Assembly: GCA_049976445.1 (NCBI GenBank)
Contig: JBMFIF010000040.1
Location: forward strand, 1-16,453
DNA from: JAVZOV01 sp049976445
Lineage (GTDB): Archaea > Thermoproteota > Thermoprotei > Gearchaeales > WAQG01
Direction of reading: 5' to 3'
Length of the DNA: 16,453 nt
In this document: positions 7,283 to 15,731 of the stretch, piece after piece
How positions within the stretch are numbered: the stretch's first letter is position 1
Layout: every line of letters begins with the position of its first letter
Notes under the pieces: generated by a model
The model's input: the letters and a program-made list of their open reading frames with translations, nothing else
The model's database searches: none
What the model was told of the DNA's origin: nothing
Made by a program: the position numbers and the translations under genes

Positions 7283-8425
7283 ATGACATCCTCAGTAGTT
7301 ATGTATGATAGAAAGTTAAGTAATTTAATTGTAGCTCTAGGCGGGAATGGGATCAGAGAATGTTATCAATGTGGTTCATGCACAGCAATATGTCCGATTT
7401 CAGAAAATTTCTCAATAAGCTTTAGAAGGACGATAAAGTATGCTCAACTAGGTCTAGAGAAAAAATTAGTCAATGATCTTACTCCATGGATTTGTCATGC
7501 ATGCGGAGAATGCAGTAATTCTTGTCCTAGAGATGCAAATCCTAGTGAACTAATGATGACCTTCAGGAGGTATCTGACAACAAAATATGATTGGACTGGG
7601 TTGTCAAGGCTTTTTTATTTCTCTAAGAAAGTAGAATTATTTACTATACTTATTTTATCATTGCTTACTGGTGTTGTGATTTATCTATTTCATGGACCAA
7701 TAATTTTAGACTCTGTAGAGCTTGATGCTTTTGCACCTGTTAGTACAATAGAATTTGTTGGATTAATAATTTTAGCGATTCTTGCATTAATACTTATAAC
7801 TAATGTATACAGAATGTATCGTTTTACAGTAACGGCTAGCATGAAGCTTCCTTTCAAAACTTACCTAACAGAGTTTATAAAAATTGTTCCGTTTAATTTT
7901 CTAACTCAGAATTTATCCCAATACTGTAATGATAAAAGGTACTGGATAAACCATTTACTAATATTTTATGGATTTGTTGTTTTATTCGTATGCACTCTAG
8001 TTGACTTTGTTTTACGATTATTCCAAAGAACTGATTTGCTTTTTTCTGTAGTACCTTCATTAAATCTTAACGTAATTAACATGATAGGCATTGTTGCTGG
8101 TGTTGTGCTTCTTTATGGTGGGTTCACTACAATTTATGGCAGGGTGAAGAAGAGTCGCCCTATTTGGAAGTCCTCGCATATAACGGATTGGACCTTTATT
8201 ATAGTTATTGTTCTTGTAGTGATAACAGGTTTAATGACTGTGATATTTAAATCAGTAGGCTTACCTTTACTGACTTATGTAACATATTCTCTTCATTTAA
8301 TGTTAATAGTGCCTCTTATAATTCTTGCCTTTTTTGAAAAAGGATTGCATCTTATTTACAGGCCATTTGCATTATACTTTGCACGATTAAATGAGTTAAA
8401 ATCTAAGGGGGTGGGTAACATATGA
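7283..8425 (+). CDS. QmoC-like membrane subunit 1: HdrC-type ferredoxin fused to cytochrome-b-like domain
   Basis: This 380-residue protein joins an N-terminal HdrC-type domain to a membrane domain, the layout of QmoC, which passes electrons between iron-sulfur clusters and the quinone pool. Two [4Fe-4S] motifs are complete: C27-x2-C30-x2-C33-x3-C37-P and C71-x2-C74-x2-C77-x3-C81-P. About six hydrophobic helices follow, near residues 118-137, 156-176, 221-246, 264-285, 302-322 and 331-352. His224, His299, His338 and His356 sit at helix ends in NarI/HdrE-like contexts (INHLLIFYG, SHITDW, SLHLM, KGLHLIYRP) and are candidate heme b ligands. The ATG at 7283 is chosen because the longer TTG start at 7253 adds an unrelated leader. 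Its stop overlaps the next start by four bases. HdrC/HdrE fusions of other complexes are the alternative name; it is the first gene of the eight-gene operon. Confidence 0.82.
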   Translation: MTSSVVMYDRKLSNLIVALGGNGIRECYQCGSCTAICPISENFSISFRRTIKYAQLGLEKKLVNDLTPWICHACGECSNSCPRDANPSELMMTFRRYLTTKYDWTGLSRLFYFSKKVELFTILILSLLTGVVIYLFHGPIILDSVELDAFAPVSTIEFVGLIILAILALILITNVYRMYRFTVTASMKLPFKTYLTEFIKIVPFNFLTQNLSQYCNDKRYWINHLLIFYGFVVLFVCTLVDFVLRLFQRTDLLFSVVPSLNLNVINMIGIVAGVVLLYGGFTTIYGRVKKSRPIWKSSHITDWTFIIVIVLVVITGLMTVIFKSVGLPLLTYVTYSLHLMLIVPLIILAFFEKGLHLIYRPFALYFARLNELKSKGVGNI

Positions 8426-9549
8426 AACCTATAGTTACTGTTAAGAAGGATATCATTAATGATATTGTTGAATTAGGCGGTAAAGGTATTTTTAAGTGTT
8501 ATCAATGTGGTTCGTGCACTGCAACATGTGCTATAGCGGAGGGCATGTTTATAAGTTTTCGAAGAGCAATTAAGTATGCTCAATTAGGATTGGAAGATAG
8601 GCTTAAAAGTGATTTGGTACCATGGTTATGCAATGTCCATGGTGATTGTATTAAAGCCTGTCCTAGGGATGCGAATCCATGTGAAATATTAGCCTCTTTA
8701 AGACGTTATCAAAGTACGCTCTACGACTGGACTGGTGTAGCTAAATGGTGGTACTTTTCATCCTTAAAAAGAAAGTTAGGAATAATTACAATGATCATAT
8801 GTTTATCAATCATAGGATTTCTAGGATTATTCGGATCTGTAATATCAAGTTATATGTCACGAAATATGTTTGTTAACTTGACTCAACTTATTCCAATAGG
8901 TATTAGTATAGTTCTCATTTCATTAGCCTTTCTCATCAGTAATGCATACAGAATGTACATATTTGTAGGTGGTGGTAAGGACTACAAGGTAAGTTTTGTT
9001 GAAGCTGTAAAAAGGACAATAGTCTTTTGGATAAAAAGTGAATGGGATGCGCTTAAGGTCCCAGATAAGAGGATTAGAATTCTAGAGCATGTATTTATTC
9101 TAATAGGATTAGGACTATTTTTGTTACTTTCTCTCCTTTATTTACTATTACCTTCAATATACTCAATATACCCCTATTCACACATACTAATGATCAGTAG
9201 ATATATGGCAGGAGGGCTTCTTGTGATTGGTGCTGGGCTTCCGTTTATAAAGCGCGTTATAGATCTGCCTAACATTCACTGGTATTATAAGCTATTCCGT
9301 CACTCAACTGATTGGATAGCAGTAGGGCTACTATTTTCAATAGCATTTACTGGAATACTTCTAAACATCTTTAATGACTTTCACTTATATACATTCTCAT
9401 ATACGATTTATGTTCTGCATATTGGATTAGTTGTTCCGTTTTTAATTCTTGAAGTACCGTTTGGGAAGCATAGTCATTGGGTGTATAAAACTATCGCAAA
9501 TTATGTTGGAGCTAGAAAAGGATTAGTAAGGGGTGAGGGAATTGAGTAA
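8422..9549 (+). CDS. QmoC-like membrane subunit 2 with a Cys-to-His change in its second cluster motif
   Basis: This 375-residue protein is a diverged tandem paralogue of the preceding subunit, with the same two-part layout. The first cluster motif is C26-x2-C29-x2-C32-x3-C36, followed by Ala rather than Pro. In the second motif the second Cys is His73: C70-N-V-H73-G-D-C76-x3-C80-P. The codon is a clear CAT at the matching position. The cluster may have a His ligand, be [3Fe-4S], or be lost. Six hydrophobic helices run from about residue 119 to 348. Candidate heme ligands are His223, His294, His333 and His350 or His352, matching the four His of subunit 1. A GGGGGTGGG stretch precedes the ATG, which overlaps the upstream stop (ATGA). 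With its neighbour it probably forms a membrane heterodimer reducing or oxidising a membrane carrier; this pairing is inference. Confidence 0.8.
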   Translation: MKPIVTVKKDIINDIVELGGKGIFKCYQCGSCTATCAIAEGMFISFRRAIKYAQLGLEDRLKSDLVPWLCNVHGDCIKACPRDANPCEILASLRRYQSTLYDWTGVAKWWYFSSLKRKLGIITMIICLSIIGFLGLFGSVISSYMSRNMFVNLTQLIPIGISIVLISLAFLISNAYRMYIFVGGGKDYKVSFVEAVKRTIVFWIKSEWDALKVPDKRIRILEHVFILIGLGLFLLLSLLYLLLPSIYSIYPYSHILMISRYMAGGLLVIGAGLPFIKRVIDLPNIHWYYKLFRHSTDWIAVGLLFSIAFTGILLNIFNDFHLYTFSYTIYVLHIGLVVPFLILEVPFGKHSHWVYKTIANYVGARKGLVRGEGIE

Positions 9550-10903
9550 GCCGGTTCTTGTAGTTGGTGGTGGAATAGCTGGCATACAAGCAACACTAGA
9601 TCTAGCTGAGCAAGGCGTTGAAGTATACTTGGTTGAGAAGAATCCAAGCATAGGTGGAAAGATGGCTCAGCTTGATAAAACATTTCCAACGCTTGACTGT
9701 GCATCCTGTATTCTAACACCTAAAATGGCATCTGTCCTTAGGTATGATAATGTAAAATTACTAATGTATTCGGAAGTACAGGAGGTTAAAGGAACGGCTG
9801 GGAATTTTACTGTTAAGGTTCTTAAAAAACCGAGATACGTTGATTGGGATAAATGTACTGGGTGTGGAACGTGTCAAGAAAAATGCCCTCAGAAAGTTCC
9901 TGATGAGTATAATATGGGATTGAGTTATCGTAAAGCTATATACATACAATTTCCTCAAGCTGTTCCACGCAAAGCAGTTATAGACGCCTCACACTGTTTA
10001 CGTCTTAATCCACCACCTGATCTTAAAGAAAGAGCTAAAGGAAGACCTTTATGTGGAGTATGTGAAAGAATTTGTCCTGCTAAAGCTATAGATTTTAATC
10101 AGACACCAGAGATCGTAGAATTAAATGTTGCAGCAATAATAATCGCAACTGGTGTAGATCTTTATGATGCTCGTAAAATACCTGATTATGGTTACGGAAA
10201 GTTCCAGAATGTATATACTCACTTAGAATTTGAAAGATTAGTTTCTGCAACAGGCCCGACTGGGGGACATATAGTTAGAAGATCTGATGGAAGACCTCCT
10301 AAGAAGATTGCATGGATTCAATGTGTAGGTTCTAGAGATATTAGGTTTAACCACTATTGTTCCGCATTCTGTTGCATGGCTGCAACAAAGCAAGCAATAC
10401 TCACTAAAGAGCATATGCCAGATGTAGATACCACTATATTTTACATGGATATAAGGGCATTTGGGAAAGGTTTCTATGAATTTTACAAGAGAGCAATAGA
10501 TGAATTTGGTGTAAAATATGTTCGTGGAAAGGTTGTGAAGATTAGCGAGAATCCTAATAATAAGAATCTAACACTACTTTATGAAGACACATCAGTAAGC
10601 TATATAAAAAGAGACGAATTTGATATGGTAGTTTTATCAGTAGCTATCAAACCTAACGCAATCTCACTTCAATTACCATTAAAGTTTGATGAAGGTGGGT
10701 TTATAAAATTAATGGATCCGTATTTAGACACTGTTTCTGCTACGGTAGATGGTATTTTCGTAATTGGTGGTGCTGCGGAGGCTAGAGATATTCCTGATTC
10801 TGTCACAATGGCTAGTGCTGCTGCTGTTAAAGCAGCTCTCATAGCTAAAAACCCAGCTATTGCGGTTAAACCTTTAGTTGCGACAAGGGGTGAAAATCCA
10901 TGA
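9542..10903 (+). CDS. HdrA-like flavoprotein, short QmoA type
   Basis: This protein of about 453 residues is an FAD and iron-sulfur subunit of the HdrA family without the usual N-terminal domain of about 130 residues, as in QmoA. The FAD-binding GGGIAGIQATLDLAEQG is at the N-terminus, followed by KTFPTLDCASCILTPKM with Cys53 and Cys56. A ferredoxin motif C105-x2-C108-x2-C111-x3-C115-P follows. The second ferredoxin site is unusual: C152-x18-C171-x2-C174-x3-C178-P, with a Pro-rich and charged stretch between the first two Cys. The HdrA cluster motif C-x11-C-x3-CC is at about 261-278 (QCVGSR, YCSAFCC). The TTG at 9542 is preferred because GGTGAGG (9532-9538) lies just upstream; a GTG at 9533 would add three residues. 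Its start overlaps the preceding gene by eight bases. It is soluble and presumably docks to the membrane subunits. Confidence 0.82.
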   Translation: MSKPVLVVGGGIAGIQATLDLAEQGVEVYLVEKNPSIGGKMAQLDKTFPTLDCASCILTPKMASVLRYDNVKLLMYSEVQEVKGTAGNFTVKVLKKPRYVDWDKCTGCGTCQEKCPQKVPDEYNMGLSYRKAIYIQFPQAVPRKAVIDASHCLRLNPPPDLKERAKGRPLCGVCERICPAKAIDFNQTPEIVELNVAAIIIATGVDLYDARKIPDYGYGKFQNVYTHLEFERLVSATGPTGGHIVRRSDGRPPKKIAWIQCVGSRDIRFNHYCSAFCCMAATKQAILTKEHMPDVDTTIFYMDIRAFGKGFYEFYKRAIDEFGVKYVRGKVVKISENPNNKNLTLLYEDTSVSYIKRDEFDMVVLSVAIKPNAISLQLPLKFDEGGFIKLMDPYLDTVSATVDGIFVIGGAAEARDIPDSVTMASAAAVKAALIAKNPAIAVKPLVATRGENP

Positions 10904-12846
10904 ATGAGGAACCTAGAATAGGTGTTTATGTGTGTCACTGTGGTCTTAATATAGCTGCAACAGTAGATGTTAAAGCTGTGGTAGAATATGCTAAAAGTCT
11001 TCCTAATGTGGTAGTTAGTCGTGAGTATGTTTTTATGTGTTCAACGCCGGGTCAAGATTTAATTAGGGATGATATTAAGAATTATAAATTAAATAGAGTT
11101 GTGGTGGCTGCTTGTTCGCCGTCAATGCATGAACCAACGTTTAGAGCAGTTTTAGAAAGTGCGGGTCTTAATAAATATCTTCTAGAAATGGCTAATATTA
11201 GAGAGCATTGTTCGTGGGTTCATTCAGATAAGAATGCAGCCACTGAGAAAGCAAAAGACCTCGTGCGTATGGCTGTAGCGAAGGCTCGTCTACTTGAGCC
11301 TTTAGAGGAGCAAGAGTACATTGCTCAACAAAGTGTCCTAGTTTTAGGTGGCGGAGTGGCGGGAATGAGGGCTTCTTTGGATCTAGCTAATTGGGGATTT
11401 GATGTTTATCTAGTAGAAAAAAGCCCAACATTAGGAGGTAGGACAGCTTTAACAGGATGGCTTAGACATGATAGAAGAGGTGCAGAAGTTGTAAGATCTA
11501 TGATTAAAGAAATAGCAAAGAATGGTAAGATTCATGTTTTTACTGGTTCTGAACTTATTGGTTTAAGTGGTTTTCCAGGTAATTTTAGTGCTAAAATTAA
11601 GATAAATCCAAGATATGTGAATGAAAGATGCACATTATGTGGTGAATGCGAGCTTGAATGCCCTGTTGAAGTGTTGAATGAGTATGAATATGGGTTAAAT
11701 CGCAGAAAAGCAATATATTTGCCATTTAAGGATGCATATCCACAGTTCTACGCTATAGATCCGCGTGTTTGTGTGAAATGTGGTGAATGTGTTAAGGCAT
11801 GTAGGTATAATGCAATTAACTTGAATGAAAAAGAAACAATATTAGATCTAAAAGTTGGTGCAGTAATCATTGCAACAGGTTATGATCCATATAGACCGGT
11901 GAGAGGAGAATACAGTTATGGTTTGCATGAGAGCATAATAACTTTGTTCCAACTTGAAAGACTTCTTGACCCAGAAGGACCAACTCATGGAGAATTAATA
12001 ATAGGTGGAAAGGTACCTAAAAGTATAGCGTTCATACTTTGTGTGGGATCTCGTGGAACAACGCCCAATGCTAAAAGTTATTGTTCACGTATGTGTTGTA
12101 CATCTACATTAATGAATGCCATTAAAATTAAGGAACGATATCCAGAAACTGATGTGTTCGTTCTTTATAAAGATATTACAACTTACGGTAATGATGAGCG
12201 TCTTTATGAGGAAGCTGGTGAAAAACTAGTAAAATTTGTGAAGTTTGAAGAAATTCCAGTAGTTGATGTAGGACCTGAGGGATTATATATCGATGTCAAA
12301 GAAGTTACGATTCAAGAAAATATTAGAATTCCGATAGATGCTATAGTTCTATCAGTCGGTATGATTCCTAGACGTGATCAAAGTGAAGTGCTTTCTGTAA
12401 CTAGAGCGAGCTGTGGTCCTGATGGATTTATCCGAGAAGCGCACTTGAAATTAAGACCTGTTGAAGCACCTAGTTCAGGAATATATTTAGCTGGCGCAGT
12501 AACAGGCCCTAAGAATATCATAGAAAGTATTAGAATGGGAAGTGCTGCAGCATCTAAAGTTACGGCCCTATTATCTAAGGGTAAGGTACGAACAGAACCT
12601 CTTGTAGCAAAAGTTAATGAGGACAAATGTAGTGGATGTAAAGTATGTGTAGGTGTTTGTCCTTATGGTGCTATTTCGATGATAGACGTTAATGGTAGGA
12701 GTATTGCACATGTTGAGAGCGCACTTTGTATGGGTTGTGGAACGTGCTCTGCTGCTTGTCCTTCTGGCGCAATGCAACATTTAGGTTTTAAAGATGATCA
12801 GATTATAGCTCAAGTTGTTGCAGTGGCTGGAGGTGGTAGTGCATGA
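10900..12846 (+). CDS. hdrA: HdrA, full-length flavin and iron-sulfur subunit
   Basis: This 648-residue protein has the full HdrA layout. An N-terminal domain carries Cys12, Cys14, Cys47 and Cys72 (VCHCG, FMCSTPGQ, ACSPSMHEP). The FAD domain begins with LGGGVAGMRASLDLANWG. Two inserted ferredoxin motifs sit at C244/247/250/254 and C291/294/297/301. The HdrA cluster motif is C381-x13-C395-x3-C399-C400. A C-terminal two-cluster ferredoxin has C577/580/583/587 and C610/613/616/620. HdrA is the flavin-bifurcating core of Hdr-Mvh complexes. It lacks the FPTxDCxxC segment after the FAD motif that its short neighbour keeps; the sequence here reads LTGWLRHDRRGAE. The ATG overlaps the upstream stop (ATGA), with GGGGTGA before it. 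QmoB-like is the alternative name. Its placement before mvhD suggests it receives electrons from the hydrogenase through the MvhD-like adaptor. Confidence 0.87.
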   Translation: MNEEPRIGVYVCHCGLNIAATVDVKAVVEYAKSLPNVVVSREYVFMCSTPGQDLIRDDIKNYKLNRVVVAACSPSMHEPTFRAVLESAGLNKYLLEMANIREHCSWVHSDKNAATEKAKDLVRMAVAKARLLEPLEEQEYIAQQSVLVLGGGVAGMRASLDLANWGFDVYLVEKSPTLGGRTALTGWLRHDRRGAEVVRSMIKEIAKNGKIHVFTGSELIGLSGFPGNFSAKIKINPRYVNERCTLCGECELECPVEVLNEYEYGLNRRKAIYLPFKDAYPQFYAIDPRVCVKCGECVKACRYNAINLNEKETILDLKVGAVIIATGYDPYRPVRGEYSYGLHESIITLFQLERLLDPEGPTHGELIIGGKVPKSIAFILCVGSRGTTPNAKSYCSRMCCTSTLMNAIKIKERYPETDVFVLYKDITTYGNDERLYEEAGEKLVKFVKFEEIPVVDVGPEGLYIDVKEVTIQENIRIPIDAIVLSVGMIPRRDQSEVLSVTRASCGPDGFIREAHLKLRPVEAPSSGIYLAGAVTGPKNIIESIRMGSAAASKVTALLSKGKVRTEPLVAKVNEDKCSGCKVCVGVCPYGAISMIDVNGRSIAHVESALCMGCGTCSAACPSGAMQHLGFKDDQIIAQVVAVAGGGSA

Positions 12847-13280
12847 GTTCTGATCCCATGTTTGAACCTAAGATAGTTGTGTTTGCTTGTAATTGGTGTA
12901 CTTATGCTGCTGTGGATTTGGCTGGTACTAGTAGAATTTCATATCCATCAAACGTCAGAGTTATTAGGGTTATGTGTTCTGGACGTGTTGATCCGCAGTT
13001 TGTGCTCGAAGCGTTTAAAAACGGTGCTGATGGTGTGATAGTTGCTGGTTGTCATCCACCTGTAGATTGTCATTATACTAGTGGAAATATAAAAGCTTTA
13101 AGGCGATTCACACTTCTTAGAAGGTTGCTTAATGATTTAGGTGTTGAACAGGAGAGATTTAGGCTTGAATGGATATCAGCTTCTGAAGCTGATAAGTGGG
13201 TGAAGGTGGTTAGTGAGATGGTAGAAAACGTGCGTAAGCTCGGTCCTTTTAAACCTAAATTAGGAGTGAAGGAGGTGTGA
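12843..13280 (+). CDS. mvhD: MvhD-like [2Fe-2S] adaptor subunit
   Basis: This 145-residue protein is the delta subunit that links the hydrogenase MvhAG to HdrA in Hdr-Mvh complexes and carries a [2Fe-2S] centre. The family cysteines are all present: Cys16 and Cys19 in FACNWCTY, Cys45 in VMCSGRVDP, and Cys70 and Cys76 in AGCHPPVDCHYTSGN. The usual family sequence around the last pair is GCHPGDCHY, so this copy has one extra residue between the cysteines. The protein stands alone here rather than being fused to HdrA, as in methanogen Mvh clusters. Its ATG overlaps the hdrA stop by four bases, with GGAGGTGG upstream, so coupled translation is likely. The hydrogenase small subunit follows after a 4-base gap. 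Confidence 0.9.
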   Translation: MSSDPMFEPKIVVFACNWCTYAAVDLAGTSRISYPSNVRVIRVMCSGRVDPQFVLEAFKNGADGVIVAGCHPPVDCHYTSGNIKALRRFTLLRRLLNDLGVEQERFRLEWISASEADKWVKVVSEMVENVRKLGPFKPKLGVKEV

Positions 13281-13284
13281 TGCA

Positions 13285-14271
13285 ATGAGTGAGCGTGTTA
13301 AGGTAGCGTTTTATTGGTGTGCTAGTTGCGGTGGATGTGAAGAGGCCGTTGTTGACTTAGCTGAGAAAATACTAGATGTAGTTAATTTAGTTGATATAGT
13401 GTTTTGGCCTGTTGCTATGGATTTCAAATTAGAAGATGTTGAAAAAATGCCAGATAACTCGATAACAGTTAGTTTTATTAATGGTGGTATAAGGCTTAGT
13501 GAACATGAGAAAGTTGTTAAGCTTCTTAGACAAAAATCTAAATTAGTGGTAGCTTATGGTGCTTGTTCTTCATGGGGAGGTATTCCAGGTTTAGCCAATT
13601 TGTATACTCGTGAAGAAATACTTGAGCGTGCTTACTTCACAACTCCAACAACATATAATCCTGATAAAATAATACCTGGTTCTAAGACTGAGGTTGAAAT
13701 TGATGGTACTAAGATTGAAGTGCCAGTTTTCCTTACGAGTTTAAGACCTCTTGATGAAGTTATAGATGTTGATTATTATATACCTGGTTGTCCGCCAACT
13801 CCAAACGTGACATGGAAAGCATTAGAGACTTTACTCTCTGGTAATCTTCCACCTAAAGGCTCAGTACTAGGCGCTAATGATCGATCTCTATGCGATGAAT
13901 GTCCACTTAATAAGACTAAGCCTGAGAATGTGCTTATTAAAGAGTTTAGAAGGGTTGTTAACTTTAATCCGGAACCTAATAAATGTCTCCTTGCTCAAGG
14001 TCTTCCGTGTTTAGGCCCTGTAACTAGAGGAGGTTGTGGGGCTTTGTGTGTTAATGCTAATATGCCATGTACAGGATGTTTTGGTCCGCTTAGTGGTGTG
14101 AGAGATTATGGCGGTAAAGCAATATCATATCTTGCTAGTATTCTTGATTTAGATAATGAAGAAGACATAAAGAGAGAGTTGTCTAAAATAATAGATATCA
14201 CGGGTTTGGTGTATAAGTATTATTTACCAAAGTCTGCTCTTAAAGGTAAAGTAGGAGGTGGTAAGTCATGA
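13285..14271 (+). CDS. mvhG: [NiFe] hydrogenase small subunit, MvhG type
   Basis: This 328-residue protein carries the iron-sulfur relay of a cytosolic (group 3, Mvh-like) [NiFe] hydrogenase. The proximal cluster ligands are visible in WCASCGGCEE (Cys15 and Cys18), GACSSWGG (Cys94) and IPGCPPTP (Cys169). The C-terminal half has further cysteines in CDECP (203, 206), at 234, 242, 251 and 255, and in PCTGCFGP (262, 265), enough for two more [4Fe-4S] clusters. No twin-arginine signal is present, so the enzyme stays inside the cell, unlike the exported group 1 uptake hydrogenases. A full GGAGGTG ribosome site at 13271-13277, overlapping the mvhD end, supports the ATG at 13285. Length is close to that of MvhG of methanogens (about 310). 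Its stop overlaps the mvhA start by four bases. Confidence 0.92.
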   Translation: MSERVKVAFYWCASCGGCEEAVVDLAEKILDVVNLVDIVFWPVAMDFKLEDVEKMPDNSITVSFINGGIRLSEHEKVVKLLRQKSKLVVAYGACSSWGGIPGLANLYTREEILERAYFTTPTTYNPDKIIPGSKTEVEIDGTKIEVPVFLTSLRPLDEVIDVDYYIPGCPPTPNVTWKALETLLSGNLPPKGSVLGANDRSLCDECPLNKTKPENVLIKEFRRVVNFNPEPNKCLLAQGLPCLGPVTRGGCGALCVNANMPCTGCFGPLSGVRDYGGKAISYLASILDLDNEEDIKRELSKIIDITGLVYKYYLPKSALKGKVGGGKS

Positions 14272-15731
14272 AGGAGGTTATTATTGATCCTATAACAAGG
14301 TTAGAGGGTCATGGAAAGATAATTATAGTATTGGATGATAAGGGTAATGCTAAGCGAGCCTATTTTCAAGTTCCTGAATTAAGGGGTTTTGAGAAGTTTG
14401 CTGAAGGTAGAGCGGCTGAAGATATGCCGATAATAACTCCAAGAATTTGTGGTGTTTGTCCTATGGCTCATCATATGGCATCCACGAAAGCTCTCGACGA
14501 TTTATATAAGGTGGATCCACCAAGTGTAGCTAAAAAGATTCGTGAGCTTGCGTATAATGTTTTCATGCTTGAGGATCATGCATTGCACTTCTACATATTG
14601 GCTGGTCCAGATTTTATAGTTGGACCAACTGCACCTAAGTCTGAGAGGAATGTTGTTGGTGTTATAAAGAAGGTTGGTCTAGAAGTAGGAAAAAGAGTTA
14701 TAGTAACACGTAAAAAGCTTAGAGATATAAATACAAGGTTAGCAGGTAAGGTGATACATCCAGTTTTTGGTGTACCTGGAGGTGTTTCTAAACCTGTGAG
14801 TGAGGATGATGCGAAGGAGATTAGGGCTATTGCTAATGAAGCTCTCGACTTCGCAATGTTCACATTAAAAGCGTTTAAAGATCTTGTTCTTTCTAAAAAA
14901 GAACTTTTAGACCTTATAATTAGTGAGGCTTATACACATAGAACTTATTACATGGGACTTGTTGATGATAAGAATCGTGTGAATTTCTATGATGGTAAAA
15001 TAAGAATTGTGACACCTTCAGGGAAAGAGTTTGCGAAATTTGATGTTCATGAGTATCAGAATTATATACAAGAACATGTTGAGCCATGGACTTACATTAA
15101 GTTTCCATTTATTCGTCAGGTGGGATGGAAAGGTTTTGTAGACGGTGAGGATAGCGGTATATATTGCGTGGCTCCTTTGGCAAGATTAAATGTAGCTGAT
15201 GGAATGGCTACACCGCTTGCACAAGAAGCCTACGAAGAAATGTATGAAATGCTTGGTGGAAAACCTGTTCACCATACGCTTGCTTTTCATTGGGCTAGAG
15301 TTATAGAAATGGTTTATGCTGCTGAAAGGATTAAGGAACTTGCAGAAGATCCAGAATTGACTGATAAAAATGTTAGGATTATACCAACAAGAACTCCAAG
15401 TATTGGTATTGGTGTTGTAGAAGCTCCACGTGGTACTCTCATTCATCATTATGAAACTGACGAACTTGGAAGAATCAAAAGAGCTAATTTAATAGTCGCA
15501 ACACAACAAAATGCTGCACGCATAGCTCTATCTGTTGATAAGGCTGCAAAAAGTTTTGTTAAAGGTGGTGTTATTGACGAGGGATTACTTAATATGGTTG
15601 AAATGGCATTCAGAGCTTATGACCCCTGCCACGCATGTGGTACACATTCATTACCTGGTTCTATGTCGTTTAAAATTTACCTATATAACGAGGACGGTAA
15701 ACTATTAAATGTGATAACACGGGAGCAATAG
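14268..15731 (+). CDS. mvhA: [NiFe] hydrogenase large subunit, MvhA type
   Basis: This 487-residue catalytic subunit holds the NiFe centre where H2 is split or formed. The N-terminal ligand motif is RICGVCPMAH (residues 59-68, Cys61 and Cys64). The C-terminal motif is DPCHACGTH (452-460, Cys454 and Cys457). All four metal ligands are Cys; there is no in-frame TGA that would suggest selenocysteine. Twenty-seven residues follow His460. In this family the maturation endopeptidase cuts after that His, and the peptidase gene comes next, so the subunit should be made as a precursor. The start MKEVIIDPITRLEGHGK is the classic family N-terminus; it is preceded by GGAGGTGG and overlaps the mvhG stop (ATGA). 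No hyp cofactor-assembly genes are in the window. Group 3c is the most likely class from the mvhD-mvhG-mvhA order. Confidence 0.93.
   Translation: MKEVIIDPITRLEGHGKIIIVLDDKGNAKRAYFQVPELRGFEKFAEGRAAEDMPIITPRICGVCPMAHHMASTKALDDLYKVDPPSVAKKIRELAYNVFMLEDHALHFYILAGPDFIVGPTAPKSERNVVGVIKKVGLEVGKRVIVTRKKLRDINTRLAGKVIHPVFGVPGGVSKPVSEDDAKEIRAIANEALDFAMFTLKAFKDLVLSKKELLDLIISEAYTHRTYYMGLVDDKNRVNFYDGKIRIVTPSGKEFAKFDVHEYQNYIQEHVEPWTYIKFPFIRQVGWKGFVDGEDSGIYCVAPLARLNVADGMATPLAQEAYEEMYEMLGGKPVHHTLAFHWARVIEMVYAAERIKELAEDPELTDKNVRIIPTRTPSIGIGVVEAPRGTLIHHYETDELGRIKRANLIVATQQNAARIALSVDKAAKSFVKGGVIDEGLLNMVEMAFRAYDPCHACGTHSLPGSMSFKIYLYNEDGKLLNVITREQ

Noticed and set aside
9501..9958. Two minus-strand open frames
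   Set aside because: They are antisense to the short HdrA gene, which has strong motifs, and have no ribosome site or promoter of their own.
15621..15652. Selenocysteine version of the hydrogenase C-terminal motif
   Set aside because: Both ligand codons in DPCHACGTH are TGC or TGT; there is no in-frame TGA.
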